The position numbers were made by a program, and so were the translations under genes. Positions 1 through 8,185 of a stretch of 38,837 nucleotides of DNA are shown piece after piece. Within the stretch, counting starts at the first letter, position 1, and each line of letters begins with the position of its first letter. The stretch lies in contig JAZULL010000003.1 in assembly GCA_045603085.1 (NCBI GenBank), positions 1 to 38,837 on the forward strand, read 5' to 3'. The stretch comes from SVQP01 sp045603085 (GTDB lineage: Bacteria > Bacillota > Clostridia > Oscillospirales > CAG-272). Below the pieces are notes generated by a model. That model searched no databases and was not told where the DNA came from. It worked only from the letters and a program-made list of their open reading frames with translations.

Positions 1-368
1 CGGCTTTCGTAAATGATGGCGATCACACCCATGGCGGACGAGATCTTGCGCACTACCATGCCGTTGGGGCGTGCAAAGCTTGCAAGCTCGCGACCCAAGG
101 GCGAGGGGAGGGAAACGACGTCCAGGATGCCGTTTGCCATGCCGTGGACGCGCGAGGCGTCCAAGCGCAGTCTGTCCAGCATCACGTCCGAGATGCGGCC
201 GCGCGCAGCATCCACGTCCTCGGCATTTGCCGCGAGAATGGCTTCGGTAGCGTCGACTAAGGCCTCTGCCATGGCACGCAGGGCGCAGTCGATTTGTTCC
301 GCTGTATAATTTCTGATTTCTGTCACCGCACTCTTGGCGGTCACTAAAATTTCATGGGTGCTTCTCAT
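1..368 (-). CDS. proA: Glutamate-5-semialdehyde dehydrogenase (gamma-glutamyl phosphate reductase), N-terminal part
   Basis: Second step of proline synthesis: NADPH-dependent reduction of gamma-glutamyl phosphate to glutamate-5-semialdehyde in the cytoplasm. The frame begins ATG-AGA-AGC at 368-366 and runs off the window after about 122 residues, so only the N-terminal third is present. The segment GVIAIIYES just before the window edge is the ProA signature that normally continues RPNVT. The start lies one base after the proB stop (TGA-T-ATG), and the Shine-Dalgarno AAAGGAG sits inside the last proB codons, so translation is very likely coupled. Family identity is seen in the sequence; completeness cannot be judged. 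Confidence 0.93.
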   Translation of the reverse strand, partial: MRSTHEILVTAKSAVTEIRNYTAEQIDCALRAMAEALVDATEAILAANAEDVDAARGRISDVMLDRLRLDASRVHGMANGILDVVSLPSPLGRELASFARPNGMVVRKISSAMGVIAIIYES

Positions 369-369
369 A

Positions 370-1143
370 TCAAACTCCTTTTTGGGCATGGAATCGCGTG
401 CCCACGGCCTCGCCGTCCGCAATGCGGTAAAGCGACTCGGGGTCTGCGCCGTTGGCGATCACCATGTCACAGCCCGCCTCGGTGGCGATCTGCGCGGCGC
501 GCAGCTTGGTGGTCATGCCACCCGTGCCAAGCGAAGAGCCTGCACTGCCGCCAAGGGAGAGGATGTGCTCATCCAGCGCGTAAACGTCCGAGATCAGGGT
601 CGCGTCGGCATTCTTGTGGGGGTCGGCGGTGTAAAGGCCGTCAATGTCGGAAAGCAGGATGAGAAGATCGGCCTGCGTGCTCTCTGCCACAATAGCGGCC
701 AGCGTGTCGTTATCGCCGATCTCGATCTCCTCGGTTGCCACCGTGTCGTTTTCGTTGATGATGGGCAGTACCGAGAGCTCTAAAAGTCTGCTCATGGTGT
801 TCTCAAAGTTTTGGTGACGGTCCGCATGGCGCAGATCCTCCGCCGTCAGCAGAATCTGCGCGACGGTGTGGTTATATTCTGCAAAAAGCTTGTCGTAAGT
901 ATACATCAGCTCGCATTGCCCCACAGCGGCCGCGGCCTGCTTGCCGGCCGTGTCGCGGGGACGGCAGGGAAGCCCCAGCTTGCCCACGCCCATGCCGATC
1001 GCGCCCGACGAGACCAGAATGATCTCGTGCCCCGCATTCTTAAGGTCGGAGAGCACCTTGCACAGCTGTTCGATTCTTTTGATGTTGAGTCTGCCCGTGG
1101 CATGCGCCAGCGTAGACGTACCGATCTTGACAACGATTTTCAC
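370..1143 (-). CDS. proB: Glutamate 5-kinase, short form without PUA domain
   Basis: Phosphorylates L-glutamate to gamma-glutamyl phosphate, the committed and usually proline-inhibited step. The 257-residue protein opens with MKIVVKIGTSTL, has the SSGAIGMG loop near residue 46, the INENDTVA motif near 130 and the SDIDGLYTADP segment near 167, all typical of the amino-acid-kinase fold of ProB. It stops near residue 257, whereas E. coli ProB (about 367 residues) carries a C-terminal PUA domain; short forms are known in other bacteria. The start is GTG at 1143, preceded by a full AGGAGG about eight bases upstream. It is followed one base later by proA. It has its own promoter at 1190-1218. Confidence 0.96.
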   Translation of the reverse strand: MKIVVKIGTSTLAHATGRLNIKRIEQLCKVLSDLKNAGHEIILVSSGAIGMGVGKLGLPCRPRDTAGKQAAAAVGQCELMYTYDKLFAEYNHTVAQILLTAEDLRHADRHQNFENTMSRLLELSVLPIINENDTVATEEIEIGDNDTLAAIVAESTQADLLILLSDIDGLYTADPHKNADATLISDVYALDEHILSLGGSAGSSLGTGGMTTKLRAAQIATEAGCDMVIANGADPESLYRIADGEAVGTRFHAQKGV

Positions 1144-1189
1144 GATATATACCTCCTTTGAGGCAAAAGGATTTTAGTTGATTAAAATT

Positions 1190-1218
1190 ATTATATCATA
1201 CAATGCTGCCGTGTGCAA
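1190..1218 (-). promoter_or_regulatory. Promoter of proBA
   Basis: On the minus strand TTGCAC (1213-1218) is followed after 17 bases by TATAAT (1190-1195). It lies between the terminator of the deacetylase gene and the proB Shine-Dalgarno, so proBA is an independent transcription unit. Confidence 0.75.
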
Positions 1219-1223
1219 GGGAA

Positions 1224-1256
1224 TCAAACAAAAAAGGCTGATTTCTCAGCCATTTT
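1224..1256 (-). terminator. Terminator of the deacetylase gene
   Basis: Minus-strand stem GGCTGA-GAAA-TCAGCC (1236-1251), closed by a GNRA-type loop, is flanked by an A run and followed by a TTTTTTGTTT tract. It lies just after the stop of the deacetylase gene at 1262. There is no obvious terminator between aroQ and the deacetylase, so it may also end aro read-through transcripts. Confidence 0.85.
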
Positions 1257-1261
1257 TGATG

Positions 1262-2203
1262 TTATTCAGCATCCTTCCAAGAGGGGATCTGATCCTTATA
1301 GAGATTATAGAACTCGGTGTTGGTGACCAAGTAAACGTCTTCGGCCTCGCTCATCATCTTGACAAGCTGCTCAAAGGTTTCATAGCCCTGACCGTTGGCC
1401 AGATCCAGCTCATAGGCGTGTCCCCAGACGTAGAACAGCATATCCTCGGTGCACTCGGCGTCGATAAACTCCTGCGCCAGCGTCAGGCATTGGGGATCAA
1501 TGGCCGAGCAGGTCGGCATCCACTTCATAAAGTATTCGGGCAGATCGTAGGAGTAGGTTGAGGTCGTGCCGCGTGCAAAGCGGATATCGGTATGCTCAAG
1601 CACCATTTCAATGGTCTTGTCGGTGTATTCGGTGTCGCCGCCCGGCCATGCCATGCCAACGGGGCGAATGCCGGTCAGCTCTTCAATGTTGTCGGCATCC
1701 TTGCCAACCTCTTTTTTGATCCTGTTTGCGGATTTGTCGTAATTCTTGAGCGAGGGATGGCTCATGGTGTGTACCAGCACGTCGTAGCCGTCGTAAATGC
1801 CGCTCTCCAGCTCCTCCTTGGTAAAACGCTGGTGAGAAATGGAGGCATCGCCAATAGCCGGGCCTACCCAATCCCAATTAGCACCGTAAAGGCCGGTGTT
1901 GATGTTGAACGAGATGCACTTGACGTCGTATTTTTTAAGGATCTCAATGACCTTGAGGTCCTGGGTGATGCCGTCGTCAAAGCTGAGTGTAAAGAACTTC
2001 TTGGGTTTTCCGTCGTTGGGCACGATCGTGACCTCCTCTGTGGTAATTTCTTCGGTGGTGGGCTCTTCGGTGGTGGGAGCCTCTGTTGCAGGTTCGGTGG
2101 ACTGCTGGGGAGTGGTCTGCTCGGGTGCTGTGCCCTCGCATGCGCAAAGCGGCAAAATCAGGCAAAGCAACAGGGAAATTGCGATTAATCCGTTACGTTT
2201 CAC
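1262..2203 (-). CDS. Polysaccharide deacetylase (NodB-like) lipoprotein
   Basis: Secreted carbohydrate esterase of the CE4/NodB type, expected to remove N-acetyl or O-acetyl groups from cell-wall or environmental glycans. A lipoprotein signal ends in LCAC (Cys22 with the start used here), followed by a Thr/Glu-rich linker with repeats of TTEEP, then the NodB domain. FTLSFDDG supplies the catalytic and metal Asp pair; HTMSHPSL supplies the two metal His (HxxxH); RPVGMAWPGG matches the motif 3 region. I chose GTG at 2203 because GGAGG stands 7 bases before it; an ATG at 2218 overlaps that ribosome site and is less likely. About 313 residues. Its own consensus promoter overlaps the end of aroQ. 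The substrate is unknown. Confidence 0.85.
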   Translation of the reverse strand: MKRNGLIAISLLLCLILPLCACEGTAPEQTTPQQSTEPATEAPTTEEPTTEEITTEEVTIVPNDGKPKKFFTLSFDDGITQDLKVIEILKKYDVKCISFNINTGLYGANWDWVGPAIGDASISHQRFTKEELESGIYDGYDVLVHTMSHPSLKNYDKSANRIKKEVGKDADNIEELTGIRPVGMAWPGGDTEYTDKTIEMVLEHTDIRFARGTTSTYSYDLPEYFMKWMPTCSAIDPQCLTLAQEFIDAECTEDMLFYVWGHAYELDLANGQGYETFEQLVKMMSEAEDVYLVTNTEFYNLYKDQIPSWKDAE

Positions 2204-2232
2204 AGCGGTATCCTCCATGTTTTGATAAGTCC

Positions 2233-2261
2233 ATTATAGCAAATGAAAAAGCGTTTGTCAA
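2233..2261 (-). promoter_or_regulatory. Consensus promoter of the deacetylase gene, overlapping the aroQ stop codon
   Basis: Minus-strand TTGACA (2256-2261), a 17-base spacer and TATAAT (2233-2238): a full consensus match. The -35 box overlaps the aroQ stop codon (2258-2260), so the deacetylase gene is expressed apart from the aro operon even though only 54 bases separate them. Confidence 0.88.
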
Positions 2262-2698
2262 CCGTTTGTCCGCAGATGTGCCGCCAGCCGGCGCATGGCC
2301 TCGGAGTAGCTTTCAAATCCCAGCCCCGTGACGCGCACGGCGCAGACGGGGGTCACGTAGGAAATGCGGCGGAAGGCCTCGCGGCTGTCCACGTCCGAAA
2401 GATGCACCTCGGCGGTGGGGATCTCCACAGCGGCAATGGCGTCGGCAATGGCAACGCTTGTGTGGGTGTAGGCCGCGGGATTGGTGACGATACCGTCGAA
2501 CTTATCAATGGCGTCCTGAATGGCATCCACGATCACGCCCTCGTGATTGGTCTGCATGATCTCCACCTCTGCACCCATCTCGGCGGCCGTGGCCTTGATG
2601 TGCTCACACAGCGCGGCATAGGATTTGTTTCCGTAAATGGCGGGCTCGCGGCGGCCAAGCAGATTGAGATTTGGGCCGTTAATGACTAAGAATTTCAT
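2258..2698 (-). CDS. aroQ: 3-dehydroquinate dehydratase, type II
   Basis: Converts 3-dehydroquinate to 3-dehydroshikimate by the type II (trans-elimination) route. The 146-residue protein has the usual length of this dodecameric family. It opens MKFLVINGPNLNLLGRREP, where type II enzymes place the N-terminal Asn and the active-site Arg of the flexible loop, with Tyr22 in IYGNKSY as the catalytic Tyr. It continues with QTNHEGVIVDAIQDA, then NPAAYTHTSVAIADA and VEVHLSD-like segments. It is the last gene of the aro operon and overlaps the 3' end of aroE/K by 20 bases; its AAGGAG lies inside that gene. Confidence 0.96.
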   Translation of the reverse strand: MKFLVINGPNLNLLGRREPAIYGNKSYAALCEHIKATAAEMGAEVEIMQTNHEGVIVDAIQDAIDKFDGIVTNPAAYTHTSVAIADAIAAVEIPTAEVHLSDVDSREAFRRISYVTPVCAVRVTGLGFESYSEAMRRLAAHLRTNG

Positions 2699-3923
2699 AA
2701 CCTAACTCCTTTGCAATACGGGCAGCTACCCCGTCGGGTGTGCCGTCATTGTCGATTTGGATATCACAAAATGCGCGGTAGAGCGGCTCGCGGACACGGT
2801 ACATGTCGGCAAGGCGATTTGCCTGCGAGAGCGGTCTGCCGTCGCAGGGCAGATCCTCCAGCGGCCGCTGCAGCCAGACAATGCTACCGTTTTGCTCCAG
2901 GGGGTATTGGTTCTCGGGGCGCATGACAACGCCGCCGCCCGTGGCAATGATCTGTCCGTGAGTGGCGCCAACCTCGCAGATGACTTGGTGCTCAAGCGCG
3001 CGGAAGGCGTCCTCACCCTCGGTGGCAAAGATCTCGGGAATGGATTTTCCCGCTTTTTGCACGATCAGCGCGTCGGTGTCCACGAATTTCTTGCCCGTCA
3101 AGGTCGCAAGACTTGCGCCAACGGTGGATTTTCCGCAGCCCGGCATGCCGATCAGCACGATATTCTCGCTATCCTTGGCAAAGGTGCGGACAATGCGGTC
3201 GATCTGCGCTCTGTCAATGGGCTGACCCGTAAAGCGCTTGTGGCCTGCAGCCGCTTGCGCGACCAGCATGGAAAGGCCGTTGGTGGCAGAGATGCCAAGC
3301 TCCTCTGCCGCGGCAAGAAACAGCGTGCGCGCGGGGTTGTAGATCATATCCGCCACGCCGCAAAGCTTGGAAAATCGCGAAAGCTCCACGGGGGTGACGC
3401 CCGATTTCGGGTACATGCCCACGGGTGTGCAGTTGATGATGACCTCGGCGTCGCCGTGCAGGTCGTAAACGTTGCCGTAATTGACCGCACCCGTGCGGGA
3501 AACCGTGACGACCTCTGCCGCCCCTTGATCCTTGGCAACCGCGACGGCGGTCTTGGATGCACCGCCCGAGCCCAAGATCAGCACCTTTTTGCCCGCAAGG
3601 ACGATACCTGCGGACTCCAGCGCATAGCAAAAACCGAAATAGTCGGTGTTGTCACCAAGCAGGTTGCCATTCGGCATACGCGTGATTGTATTGACCGCGC
3701 CCAATTTCCGGGCGGCGGGGGTCAGCTCGTCAAGATAGGGTTTGACGGTCTGCTTATAAGGAATGGTGACGTTCAGCCCTGCATAGTCGCCGTGCTTGAC
3801 AAATTCGCCAACCTCGTCGGGAGCGAGCTCCTTTAAGGTATAATCGGGATTGCCCAGCATGGCGTGAATTTGGGGAGAGAAGCTGTGCGAGAGATGCTCG
3901 CCGATCAGATAAAATTTGCTCAT
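2679..3923 (-). CDS. aroE/aroK: Fused shikimate dehydrogenase - shikimate kinase (AroE-AroK)
   Basis: Bifunctional protein for two successive steps: reduction of 3-dehydroshikimate to shikimate, then 3-phosphorylation. Residues 1-245 are AroE: SHSFSPQIH substrate site, catalytic Lys57 in NVTIPYK, Asp94 in GDNTD, NADP loop GSGGAS (118-123). Residues 253-414 are AroK: Walker A GMPGCGKST (259-267), VDTD near 281, ATGGGVV (327-333) and the DGRPL lid with Arg363. The start MSKFYLIG at 3923 is chosen because it lies one base after the upstream stop (TGA-T-ATG) with GGGAG in front; a longer frame upstream encodes only the neighbouring gene out of frame. At 414 residues it equals the sum of both enzymes with almost no linker. 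Confidence 0.95.
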   Translation of the reverse strand: MSKFYLIGEHLSHSFSPQIHAMLGNPDYTLKELAPDEVGEFVKHGDYAGLNVTIPYKQTVKPYLDELTPAARKLGAVNTITRMPNGNLLGDNTDYFGFCYALESAGIVLAGKKVLILGSGGASKTAVAVAKDQGAAEVVTVSRTGAVNYGNVYDLHGDAEVIINCTPVGMYPKSGVTPVELSRFSKLCGVADMIYNPARTLFLAAAEELGISATNGLSMLVAQAAAGHKRFTGQPIDRAQIDRIVRTFAKDSENIVLIGMPGCGKSTVGASLATLTGKKFVDTDALIVQKAGKSIPEIFATEGEDAFRALEHQVICEVGATHGQIIATGGGVVMRPENQYPLEQNGSIVWLQRPLEDLPCDGRPLSQANRLADMYRVREPLYRAFCDIQIDNDGTPDGVAARIAKELGYEILSH

Positions 3924-3924
3924 A

Positions 3925-4743
3925 TCAGCAGCACTCCCATAAAATCGCAACGTCTTGGTAGGGGAACCCCTCGGGCATGAAGGCTTCGGCTTCCAGCATT
4001 GCAAGCAGTACGTATTCGTCTATCTTGGAGTTTGTGCGGTCATAGATGCTGTCGCCGCATTGGGCATAGTCCAGATCTCCGTCGCACTTGCCGATAAAGC
4101 GTTGGCGGTTGTAAAGAATTTTTGAAATGCTCAGACGTGTGGAGCCGTCGTTTATGCTGACGGTCGCCACGTATGCGGGTGCGCCATCTGCGTACAGACA
4201 GCATTTGTGGTGTCTGCCGTCCTCGCAAAACTGCGCAAAGGCACGCGCAAGCGCACAAAGCGAGGCTGTGTTGATTGCAATACTTTGTCCGTCGCGCACC
4301 TCGTCCTCGTCCTCAAGGCTATAGCCCGCAAAGCGCAGGATCAGAGAATTCTCACCCTGCACAACCGTGAAATCGGGTGTGGGAATGGCGTATTTGCGGC
4401 GCAGAGCGTCGCAGGCCTCGACGTAAGCCGCGTCGGACAGCTCGTAGGGCGTGACCTTGCCCTCAATCTGCTCGGCACAAAGCAGGGCGCACAGACGCGT
4501 ATTTGCCTTGGATTTGCTTTCCAAAAATTTCTTGTTATCCTTGAAAAATGCCGCACCCTTTTCGGTCAAGGAATAGCTCTCAACGTAGCCGCCCGCGGCC
4601 AGCTTGCCAAGAGAGTAGGCAAGAGCATCCTTAGAGAGCGGGTAGGGCAGCGTGGCGCAAGCCGCCTCCAGAATGGTATCGAGTGCGGTCTTTCTGTCGC
4701 GCAGAGCGCACAGCACCTTGAAATCTATGACAGTGTAATTCAT
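3925..4743 (-). CDS. Unknown protein embedded in the aro operon
   Basis: A 272-residue soluble protein that I do not recognise. The N-terminal 100 residues have a winged-helix-like pattern (SKDALAYSLGKLAAGGYVESYSLTEKGAAFF resembles helix-wing of transcription factors, described here by pattern only), and the C-terminal half is mixed alpha/beta with no catalytic signature I know. There is no signal peptide or membrane segment. ATG at 4743 is chosen because AAAGGAG lies just upstream, within the end of aroC. Gaps are 10 bases to aroC and 1 base to aroE/K, so it is certainly co-transcribed and probably translationally coupled. It could be a regulator or an accessory of aromatic metabolism; the sequence does not say. 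Confidence 0.85.
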   Translation of the reverse strand: MNYTVIDFKVLCALRDRKTALDTILEAACATLPYPLSKDALAYSLGKLAAGGYVESYSLTEKGAAFFKDNKKFLESKSKANTRLCALLCAEQIEGKVTPYELSDAAYVEACDALRRKYAIPTPDFTVVQGENSLILRFAGYSLEDEDEVRDGQSIAINTASLCALARAFAQFCEDGRHHKCCLYADGAPAYVATVSINDGSTRLSISKILYNRQRFIGKCDGDLDYAQCGDSIYDRTNSKIDEYVLLAMLEAEAFMPEGFPYQDVAILWECC

Positions 4744-4753
4744 AAATACTCCT

Positions 4754-5833
4754 TTACACATCAAGCAGCAGATCCACCATGGCAAGAGCCGCCGCGGCCT
4801 CCACAACGGGAACGGCACGGGGCACGATGCAGGGATCGTGTCTGCCATGAATTTGCAGAGCGGTGTTTTCCATGCGCGAGAAGCTGATGCTGTCCTGCGC
4901 CTTGGCAATCGACGGCGTGGGCTTGACGGCGACCGTAAAGAGAACGGGCATGCCACAGCTCATGCCGCCAAGAATGCCGCCCGCATGATTGGTGGTGGTA
5001 TAGATCGACTTGCCGTCGGTGCGGATGGGATCGTTATTTTGCGAGCCGAGCATGTCTGCCACGCCAAAGCCTGCGCCAAAGGAGATGCCCTTGACGGCGG
5101 GAATGCTCCACACGGCGGCGGAAATACGGCTCTCCACCGAGCCGAACATGTGCTCGCCCAGTCCTGCGGGGACGCCGACGATCTTGCATTCGATCAGTCC
5201 GCCCACCGAGTCGCCCTCGGCACGCGCATCGGCAATTCTGCCCTTCATGCATGCGCCCGCGGCAGCGTCCAGCGTGGGAAAATCCGACGCGGCATAAGCG
5301 GGGAGCGTGTTGTCAACGGCATTATAGGGAACGTCCCGAACACCGCCGATGGCCAGCGCGTGTGCGGCAACCCCGATGCCCTTGGTGGCAAGATACTGCA
5401 GACAGATGCCGCCCGCAAGGCAGGAGAGCGCAGTCAGTCTGCCCGAAAAATGGCCGCCGCCTCGCAGATCAACGTCCTCGCCGTACTTTTGGCGCGCGGC
5501 AAGATCGGCGTGCCCCGGTCGGGGAACGTCGGCGTTATAATCCGAGGATTTTGTATTGGTATTGTAAATGATGGCCTTGATCGGTGTGCCGTCGGTATAC
5601 AGCATGCCGTCCTCGCTCTTTGTCATACCGCTTTGAAAATGCGGCAGATCGGCCTCGCGGCGCGGGGTGGACCAGGCATTCTGCCCGGGTGCGCGACGCG
5701 CCATAAATGCGCTCAGCACGCGCACGTCAACGGCAATACCGGCAGGCAGACCCGAAAGCATCATGGAGATCTCGGGATCGTGCGAGCCGCCGCGAATATC
5801 CAATTGGATGTTGTTGCCTAATGAGTAGGGCAT
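4754..5833 (-). CDS. aroC: Chorismate synthase
   Basis: Last step of the shikimate pathway: anti-1,4-elimination of phosphate from EPSP giving chorismate, needing reduced FMN. The 359 residues match the family length. Visible family segments include SGLPAGI near the N-terminus, RRAPGQNAWSTPRREAD, RPGHADLA, the GGGHFSGRLTA block and the C-terminal GGILGGMSCGMP and MENTALQIHGRHDP segments with the catalytic His. The internal variant GGGHFSGRLTA is the form seen in many anaerobes in place of GGGRSSARET. It sits between aroA (15-base gap) and the unknown gene (10-base gap). Confidence 0.97.
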   Translation of the reverse strand: MPYSLGNNIQLDIRGGSHDPEISMMLSGLPAGIAVDVRVLSAFMARRAPGQNAWSTPRREADLPHFQSGMTKSEDGMLYTDGTPIKAIIYNTNTKSSDYNADVPRPGHADLAARQKYGEDVDLRGGGHFSGRLTALSCLAGGICLQYLATKGIGVAAHALAIGGVRDVPYNAVDNTLPAYAASDFPTLDAAAGACMKGRIADARAEGDSVGGLIECKIVGVPAGLGEHMFGSVESRISAAVWSIPAVKGISFGAGFGVADMLGSQNNDPIRTDGKSIYTTTNHAGGILGGMSCGMPVLFTVAVKPTPSIAKAQDSISFSRMENTALQIHGRHDPCIVPRAVPVVEAAAALAMVDLLLDV

Positions 5834-5848
5834 AGGAGCGATCTCCTT

Positions 5849-7126
5849 TCAAGAAATGACGGTTTCAGGGTCACAAAGAGCAGATAACTGCTCCCAGAAG
5901 GTGGGGTAGGATTTGGCTACGGCCTGCGCGCCGTCAATGCTGACGGGGCCTTGACAGCCAAGCGAGGCAACCGCGGCGGTCATGGCAATGCGGTGGTCGC
6001 CAAAGGCGTCGACCGGGCCGCCCGCAAGTGAGGGCTTGCCGACAATGATCAAGCCGTCCTCGGTCTCGGTAATATTTGCCCCCAGTGCGCCCAGCACGGC
6101 GGCTGAGGACATGAGTCTGTCGGATTCCTTGATGCGCAGACGGGCGGCGCCGGTGATGTGGGTGGTGCCGTCTGCCAGCGCGGCGGTAGCCGCAATGACG
6201 GGAACGAGATCGGGGATCTGCGAGGCGTCAAGACGGATGCCGTGCAAGGGTGCGGGCGCGACGGTCACGGTCTTTGTCGCGGCGTCGGCTTGCACCTGTG
6301 CGCCCATGTCACCAAGCACCGACAAGATAGCTTTATCGCCCTGACCCGAAGAGGGGTCAAGCCCCGTTACGGTGAGGGGATGCTGACCCACAGCACCCAT
6401 GCAAAGCCAGGGGGCAGCCCCCGACCAGTCACCGCCCACGACAAGCGTGTCGGGTGAGGTATAACGGCTGTGCGCAGGGATCGTCAGCACGCCGTCCCGC
6501 TCGGTCACGGTGATGCCGAACATAGCAAGGGCGGACAGCGTCATGTCCAGATAAGGTCTGGATTCCATCTGCCCGATCAAGCGGACCCTACAGGGCACGT
6601 CAAGGTCCAGAAGCGGGAGCGCGAACAACAGTCCGCTTGCAAATTGTGAGGAAACATTCGCGGCAATGGAAAAATCCGTGCCGCAAAGCTTTCCGGAGAT
6701 TTCAAAGGGGTTCGAGCCCTGCGGGGAAAGGGTCACGCCGTGCGCGACCATCAGCTCGTAAAGCGGCGAGAGCGGACGCGCGCCAAGTCTGCCGTGCAGG
6801 TGCATGCGGGCGTGCACGCCCAAAGCACCGAGCACGGGGAGCAGAAAGCGCAAAGTAGAGCCGGATTCGCCGCAGTCCATGTCGGCGATATCGGGCAGGG
6901 CTTTTATGGGTATGATTGAAAAGCCGTCTGTTGTGCGCTCGATTTGCGCGCCCAGCGCGCAAAGGCAGGAGACGGTTGCATCAATGTCGTCGTTGGTGGC
7001 GGGGCAAATTATGCGCGTGGGCGCGTCTGCAAGGGCGGCGCAGATCAGGTATCTGTGCGCCTCGGATTTGGAGGGGAAGGCGGGCAGAATGCCGCGCGGT
7101 GAAGGAGTGTGGAGTGTTACCTGCAT
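5849..7126 (-). CDS. aroA: 3-phosphoshikimate 1-carboxyvinyltransferase (EPSP synthase)
   Basis: Transfers enolpyruvyl from PEP to shikimate-3-phosphate. The 425-residue protein carries the family elements in order: FPSKSEAHR (PEP/S3P-binding Lys and Ser), NDDIDAT, CGESGSTLRFLLP (the position of the LGNAGTA loop of class I enzymes), GQMESRPYLDMT, GGDWSGAAPWLC, IPDLVPVIA, RLRIKESDRL and GDHRIAM near the C-terminus. The divergent ESGSTLRF loop is a class II-like feature, which in established families goes with altered glyphosate sensitivity; I only note the sequence. Nine bases separate it from aroB and 15 from aroC. Confidence 0.96.
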   Translation of the reverse strand: MQVTLHTPSPRGILPAFPSKSEAHRYLICAALADAPTRIICPATNDDIDATVSCLCALGAQIERTTDGFSIIPIKALPDIADMDCGESGSTLRFLLPVLGALGVHARMHLHGRLGARPLSPLYELMVAHGVTLSPQGSNPFEISGKLCGTDFSIAANVSSQFASGLLFALPLLDLDVPCRVRLIGQMESRPYLDMTLSALAMFGITVTERDGVLTIPAHSRYTSPDTLVVGGDWSGAAPWLCMGAVGQHPLTVTGLDPSSGQGDKAILSVLGDMGAQVQADAATKTVTVAPAPLHGIRLDASQIPDLVPVIAATAALADGTTHITGAARLRIKESDRLMSSAAVLGALGANITETEDGLIIVGKPSLAGGPVDAFGDHRIAMTAAVASLGCQGPVSIDGAQAVAKSYPTFWEQLSALCDPETVIS

Positions 7127-7135
7127 AACCGCTCC

Positions 7136-8185
7136 TTAAAGACCCGAGGCAAACCAGGCACCAAGCTCGGTTGCGGGGATTTTGCAAAGTCTGCTGTCGC
7201 CGATTCCGTAGGGCACGACTAATGTGATAGACGCGCCCGCTCTCTTTTTGTCGGAAAGGGCAACGGCGGTCAACTCGTCCGCCGTATAGGGACAAGTAGT
7301 GGGCAGGTTCAGCTGCTTTGTCAGCGAAATCAGCGCGTCCAGATCAGATGCGGGGCAAAGACCCCGGGCAACTGCCGCGCGCATGACGGTCACGGTGCCG
7401 ATTGCGACGGCCGAGCCGTGCGAGATGGCAAAATCCGAGAGCTTTTCGATCGCGTGCGCCACGGTATGCCCCAGATTGAGCAGTTGGCGCAGCCCCGTGT
7501 CAAATTCATCCTGCTCCACCACGTCGCGCTTGTTGGCCACACAACGTGCAATCACCTGCTCGGACGCAGGGGAGAGGCCGCTTTGCAGCATGGAGAACAG
7601 TTCCTTATCATTGATTACGCCGTACTTGATCACCTCGGCACAGCCGTCGGCCAAAATTTCGGGCGATAGGGTGCAAAGGGTATCGGGATCGCAGACCACC
7701 AGACGCGGCTGATAAAACGCGCCCGCCAAATTCTTGCCTGCGACCAGATTGATGGCGGTCTTGCCGCCCACCGAGGAGTCCACGGCGGCCAGTAGGGTGG
7801 TGGGAATCTGCACAAAGGGAATGCCGCGCAGATAGACCGACGCCGCAAAGCCGCAAAGGTCACCGATCACACCGCCGCCAAGCGCGAACATGGCGTCGGT
7901 ACGGGTGTATTTGCGCTCGGCCACGTGCTCAAGCAGCTCGCCGAGCGTGGCAAGCGATTTAGAGCCCTCGCCGTGCGGCACAACGTAAATCTCGGGCACA
8001 AATCCCGCGCCCGTCAGCGATGCGGCAAGCGTTTCAGCGTATAAAGGGGCGACGTTATCGTCGGTCAGGATCAGCGCGCGGCAGGGAGAAAGCACCTGCG
8101 CGGCAAGCTCGCCCGCCTTTGCAAGCAGGCCGTGGCCGATATGCACGTTGTATTTGCCCGAGGCTTGTACGGGAATGGTGATCAT
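7136..8185 (-). CDS. aroB: 3-dehydroquinate synthase
   Basis: NAD- and divalent-metal-dependent cyclisation of DAHP to 3-dehydroquinate. The 349 residues include the HGEGSKSL segment, the nucleotide-binding ALGGGVIGDLCGFAASVYLRGIPF, PTTLLAAVDSSVGGKTAIN, and C-terminal metal His in LNLGHTVAHAIE and SHGSAVAIG. The start ATG (8185-8183) overlaps the stop of tyrA as ATGA, a classic coupled junction. It is the third gene of the aro operon. Confidence 0.97.
   Translation of the reverse strand: MITIPVQASGKYNVHIGHGLLAKAGELAAQVLSPCRALILTDDNVAPLYAETLAASLTGAGFVPEIYVVPHGEGSKSLATLGELLEHVAERKYTRTDAMFALGGGVIGDLCGFAASVYLRGIPFVQIPTTLLAAVDSSVGGKTAINLVAGKNLAGAFYQPRLVVCDPDTLCTLSPEILADGCAEVIKYGVINDKELFSMLQSGLSPASEQVIARCVANKRDVVEQDEFDTGLRQLLNLGHTVAHAIEKLSDFAISHGSAVAIGTVTVMRAAVARGLCPASDLDALISLTKQLNLPTTCPYTADELTAVALSDKKRAGASITLVVPYGIGDSRLCKIPATELGAWFASGL

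Noticed and set aside
3925..4956. Longer version of the unknown aro-operon protein starting upstream of 4743
   Set aside because: The extra part is an arginine/proline-rich readout of the aroC 3' end in another frame; ATG 4743 has AAAGGAG.
4838..5821. Long plus-strand frame opposite aroC
   Set aside because: Shadow of chorismate synthase, which has full family motifs.
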